A stretch of DNA of 16,395 bases from Candidatus Eiseniibacteriota bacterium (GTDB lineage: Bacteria; Arandabacterota; Arandabacteria; Arandabacterales; Arandabacteraceae): contig JAUXGG010000005.1 of the NCBI GenBank assembly GCA_030622265.1, positions 1-16,395 of the forward strand. The letters run 5' to 3'. Each line of letters begins with the position of its first letter. Positions within the stretch are counted from its first letter, which is position 1. Made by a program: the position numbers and the translations under genes. Below the pieces are notes generated by a model. That model was not told where the DNA came from. It did no database searches and saw nothing but the letters and a program-made list of their open reading frames with translations. Below are positions 14,843-16,395 of the stretch, in pieces.

Positions 14843-15201
14843 GGTCCGCTCCACAGTCGGGAGCGCTCTGTATGCGCGGGCATCGTCTTCGAAACTTCGG
14901 CAGCTGATTGGCCTTTTTCTGCTGACAGCGACCTCCTGCCCACCCCCTTTGAGAATAGAGACCGCGGGAATATGAATCCCGTTATGACCCGCATGACAGC
15001 CTGCTCGAACCCATATTCCTCGGTCACGGTGGGCTGGGTTTCCTCTCGCTCCCTGCAGTGCTCCACCCAGTCCGGATCTCCCCACATCGTCCAGTTCCGC
15101 CATTCCCTGACCGGTGGCTTGACCGCGTAGACCTGACCGGCAAGAAGTACAACCAGCACAAGTGCCAGCAAAGCACAAGCAGTCGGTTTAAGTAGTCTCA
15201 T
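14839..15201 (-). CDS. 120-aa secreted protein coupled to the activator
   Basis: ATG 15201 has GGAG 5 nt upstream within a purine-rich GGAGGGAGGGAG tract. Residues 1-26 are a clear signal peptide (basic RLLK, core ACALLALVLVVLLAG, cleavage after Q-V-Y-A). The mature part begins VKPPVREWRNWTMWGDPDWVEHC, rich in tryptophan with a single cysteine, and continues through a short hydrophobic MRVITGFIFPR stretch to a basic/serine-rich end. Its stop overlaps the activator start as ATGA, a classical coupling arrangement. No family is recognised. Close coupling to a TPR-sigma54 activator suggests a signal or an envelope sensor for that regulator, which is an inference. The late part has fewer family-like features, so a shorter real product cannot be ruled out. 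Confidence 0.6.
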   Translation of the reverse strand: MRLLKPTACALLALVLVVLLAGQVYAVKPPVREWRNWTMWGDPDWVEHCREREETQPTVTEEYGFEQAVMRVITGFIFPRSLFSKGVGRRSLSAEKGQSAAEVSKTMPAHTERSRLWSGP

Positions 15202-15251
15202 CTTTGCTCCCTCCCTCCTGGAAGGCTATCAAGGGTGGGACAAATACAAAG

Positions 15252-15300
15252 AGGCCTCCGACGATAGCTTCCGCTCTATAAAGAGCTTCGTCAGAGGCCT
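15252..15300 (-). promoter_or_regulatory. Leader RNA hairpin (attenuator-like)
   Basis: Reverse-strand RNA: 13-bp outer stem (15288-15300 with 15252-15264), inner 5-bp stem GCTCT/AGAGC with TTAT loop, then the T-rich CTTTGTATTTG. One outer pair is G-U on the reverse-strand RNA but would be a C-A mismatch on the other strand, so the structure belongs to the activator transcript. It lies ~50 nt before ATG 15201. Confidence 0.5.
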
Positions 15301-15366
15301 GCAGTGCGTATATCCTCACCTCGCCCGCTCCTCATTAAGATCAGTATGCTCCTGACAGCCATTCAA

Positions 15367-15396
15367 GCTGTACCATGAGAATACAGGAGTTGTCAA
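15367..15396 (-). promoter_or_regulatory. Candidate sigma70 promoter of the activator operon
   Basis: Reverse strand has a perfect TTGACA (15391-15396), 18 bp, then TACAGC (15367-15372), a weak -10 preceded by the extended TGG. Start expected near 15360, giving a ~158-nt leader that contains the hairpin. Confidence 0.4.
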
Positions 15397-15434
15397 GGTT
15401 TCGCTGGTCCAACACGGAGGGGCTATGATCTAGG

Positions 15435-15855
15435 GTGCACTTTGAGGGGGCACCCGGGAGACCCCGCCTATCTCCTGGGGCATCGCGAGCTATACGCCCA
15501 TGGCGGATTCGCCTCCCAGAACTCCATCGACTCCCATTTCGGATTCCCGGGCTAATCGACCGTGGACTTAAGAATCATCTGGCCGGGTTCGGGTGGGAGC
15601 AGCGTGGTTCAGGACGCCCAGGCCGTGGCCGTGGGCCAGTATCTTACGGTACATGAGGGCGACCATGCCGCCATAGGGCAGACACCTGATCCCGTTTGGA
15701 GTATAGTAGGGGAGGTGGCTACCGTATCTGATAAGCACTCTTTCCAGTGGTACGGGAAGGACCCGGCCGGACATCATCTCCCTCCGGGGATCTACTTCTG
15801 GAAGGTTCAACTTGGAGATCAGGTCGCGACTCGTGAGGTAGTCATGGTAAGGTAA
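15435..15855 (+). pseudogene. ASPIC/UnbV plus FlgD-like tail remnant
   Basis: One frame reads LGHRELYAHGGFASQNSIDSHFGFPG, then an in-frame TAA (15554-15556), then STVDLRIIWPGSGGSSVVQD...GQYLTVHEGD. The pattern sQNs..HFG(l)G..stVD.l.I.WPsG is that of the ASPIC/UnbV domain found at the end of secreted CRTAC1/VCBS-repeat proteins. After it comes a FlgD-like sorting tail: FQWYGKDPAG, PPGIYFWKVQLGD, REVVMVR, ending at TAA 15853-15855. Only the last ~140 residues of what should be a protein of 500 or more aa remain. An ORF can be started at GTG 15562 (97 aa), but there is no ribosome site or signal peptide. A terminator-like hairpin lies 105 bp downstream. Confidence 0.6.
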
Positions 15856-15959
15856 GGGTGCGCCGGCTATGACTGCTTTACAGGGGTGACCCTGAATGGG
15901 GCCGCCCGCCGACCTGCGGACAGGCTTTACCCTGGCTCTCAAGGCACCCGGAGCTCTAA

Positions 15960-15991
15960 CGGGCAACCCCCAAGGGTTGCCCGGTTCTCTT
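15960..15991 (+). terminator. Rho-independent terminator-like hairpin
   Basis: CGGGCAACCC and GGGTTGCCCG form a perfect 10-bp stem with loop CCAA, followed by GTTCTCTT, an imperfect T tract. Probably the terminator of the vanished gene whose 3' end is at 15855. The rest of 15856-16140 shows nothing clear. Confidence 0.6.
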
Positions 15992-16146
15992 AGATCCTCA
16001 GGGAGACAGGGGAACCCGGGGACTTACCGGTCAGAACCTTGTTTGCCCTCAGTAGAATCACGACACTATCTGGAAGAAGATGTGGTTCAACGAACCGTCA
16101 TATGCTGTGATTGACTCACAAAGACATCGACATACGAAATCACAAT

Positions 16147-16180
16147 CGATATACCATGTGGTAGTACGATATCCGTATTG
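16147..16180. promoter_or_regulatory. Operator-like repeats before the antitoxin gene
   Basis: CGATAT occurs at 16147-16152 and again at 16167-16172, exactly 20 bp apart. Between them TACCA-TG-TGGTA (16152-16163) is an inverted repeat, and the second CGATAT lies in a TACG...CGTA quasi-palindrome. This fits autoregulation by a VapBC/MazEF-type complex, but no footprint is known. Confidence 0.35.
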
Positions 16181-16193
16181 ATAGAGGAGGCGT

Positions 16194-16395
16194 ATGGAGA
16201 CCGTTACGATTTCCCCGAAATTCCAGGTAGTGATCCCCAAGGCGATTCGCGAAGCTCTCGGGTTGAAACCGGGGCAGAAGGTACAGGCGATTGTCTATGG
16301 CAACAGGATAGAGCTGATCCCGGTTCGCCCGGCGAAGGAGATGCGCGGGTTCATCCGCGGGATAGATACGTCACTCCAGCGCGAGGATGACAGAG
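16194..16395 (+). CDS. AbrB/MazE-fold antitoxin (VapB-type), partial
   Basis: ATG 16194 with GAGGAGG 3 nt upstream; the frame runs off the right edge after 67 codons. The N-terminus VTISPKFQVVIPKAIREALGLKPGQKV is the SpoVT/AbrB swapped-hairpin DNA-binding domain. The following MRGFIRGIDTSLQREDDR is the usual toxin-binding tail of VapB antitoxins. VapB antitoxins bind and inhibit a PIN-domain VapC ribonuclease and repress their own operon. An ATG at 16387, overlapping in another frame, could be the start of the toxin, which is outside the window. Repeats just upstream may be the operator. Confidence 0.85.
   Translation, partial: METVTISPKFQVVIPKAIREALGLKPGQKVQAIVYGNRIELIPVRPAKEMRGFIRGIDTSLQREDDR

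Noticed and set aside
14843..15178. N-terminal extension of the sigma54 activator to 861 aa
   Set aside because: The extension is low-complexity and Gly/Cys-rich, overlaps the signal-peptide frame of the secreted protein, and the ATGA overlap with a ribosome site supports ATG 14842.
16058..16240. 60-aa reverse ORF overlapping the antitoxin start
   Set aside because: Covers the ribosome site, operator-like repeats and N-terminus of the antitoxin; no family resemblance.

Overview
The window (about 55-60% GC by eye) looks like part of a genome from an uncultured bacterium of an FCB-type candidate phylum (Eisenbacteria-, Krumholzibacteria- or Latescibacteria-like). The signs are secreted proteins with FN3 repeats and FlgD-like/T9SS-like C-terminal tails, a C25 (gingipain-type) peptidase, TPR-sigma54 activators, and several remnants of secreted-protein genes. 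This placement rests on protein style only. No rRNA, tRNA, CRISPR array or insertion sequence was seen.

Layout. 1-967 (-): a 42-aa membrane peptide coupled to a secreted FN3 protein that runs off the left edge. 1087-2722 (+): a SAM methyltransferase with a near-leaderless sigma70 promoter, a frameshifted ferritin/rubrerythrin-like remnant, and MsrB. 2728-5266 (-): a three-gene signalling operon of STAS+HATPase protein, 34-aa STAS-like mini-protein and GAF-PAS histidine kinase. 5483-7288 (-): a 601-aa regulator joining an HTH, a periplasmic-binding-like domain and a C-terminal zinc ribbon. 7731-11815 (-): an exported-protein operon behind a near-consensus sigma54 promoter; it encodes a 74-aa secreted peptide, a lipoprotein, a large clan-CD/C25-like protein interrupted by an in-frame TGA, and possibly a 26-aa signal-peptide-like micro-protein. 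12021-12557 (+): a 5'-truncated DUF3857/transglutaminase remnant. 12593-15201 (-): a 120-aa secreted protein coupled by an ATGA overlap to a TPR-AAA+-Fis sigma54 activator, behind a leader RNA hairpin. 15435-15855 (+): an ASPIC/UnbV plus FlgD-like remnant, then a terminator. 16194-end (+): the start of a VapB-type antitoxin with operator-like repeats.

How the parts may work together. The most interesting unit is 7731-15360. A TPR-containing sigma54 activator is made together with a small exported protein. Next to it lies an operon with a -24/-12 promoter and a perfect 7-bp dyad about 120 bp upstream of the -24 element, which is enhancer spacing. That operon encodes only exported products: small peptides, a lipoprotein and a protease-like protein. 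An exported-peptide/protease sensing circuit is a reasonable hypothesis but is inference. The in-frame TGA in the protease gene is followed, after 12 nt, by a perfect 8-bp stem with a CGGGU loop. That geometry fits bacterial SECIS elements, but a simple nonsense mutation or assembly error is equally possible.
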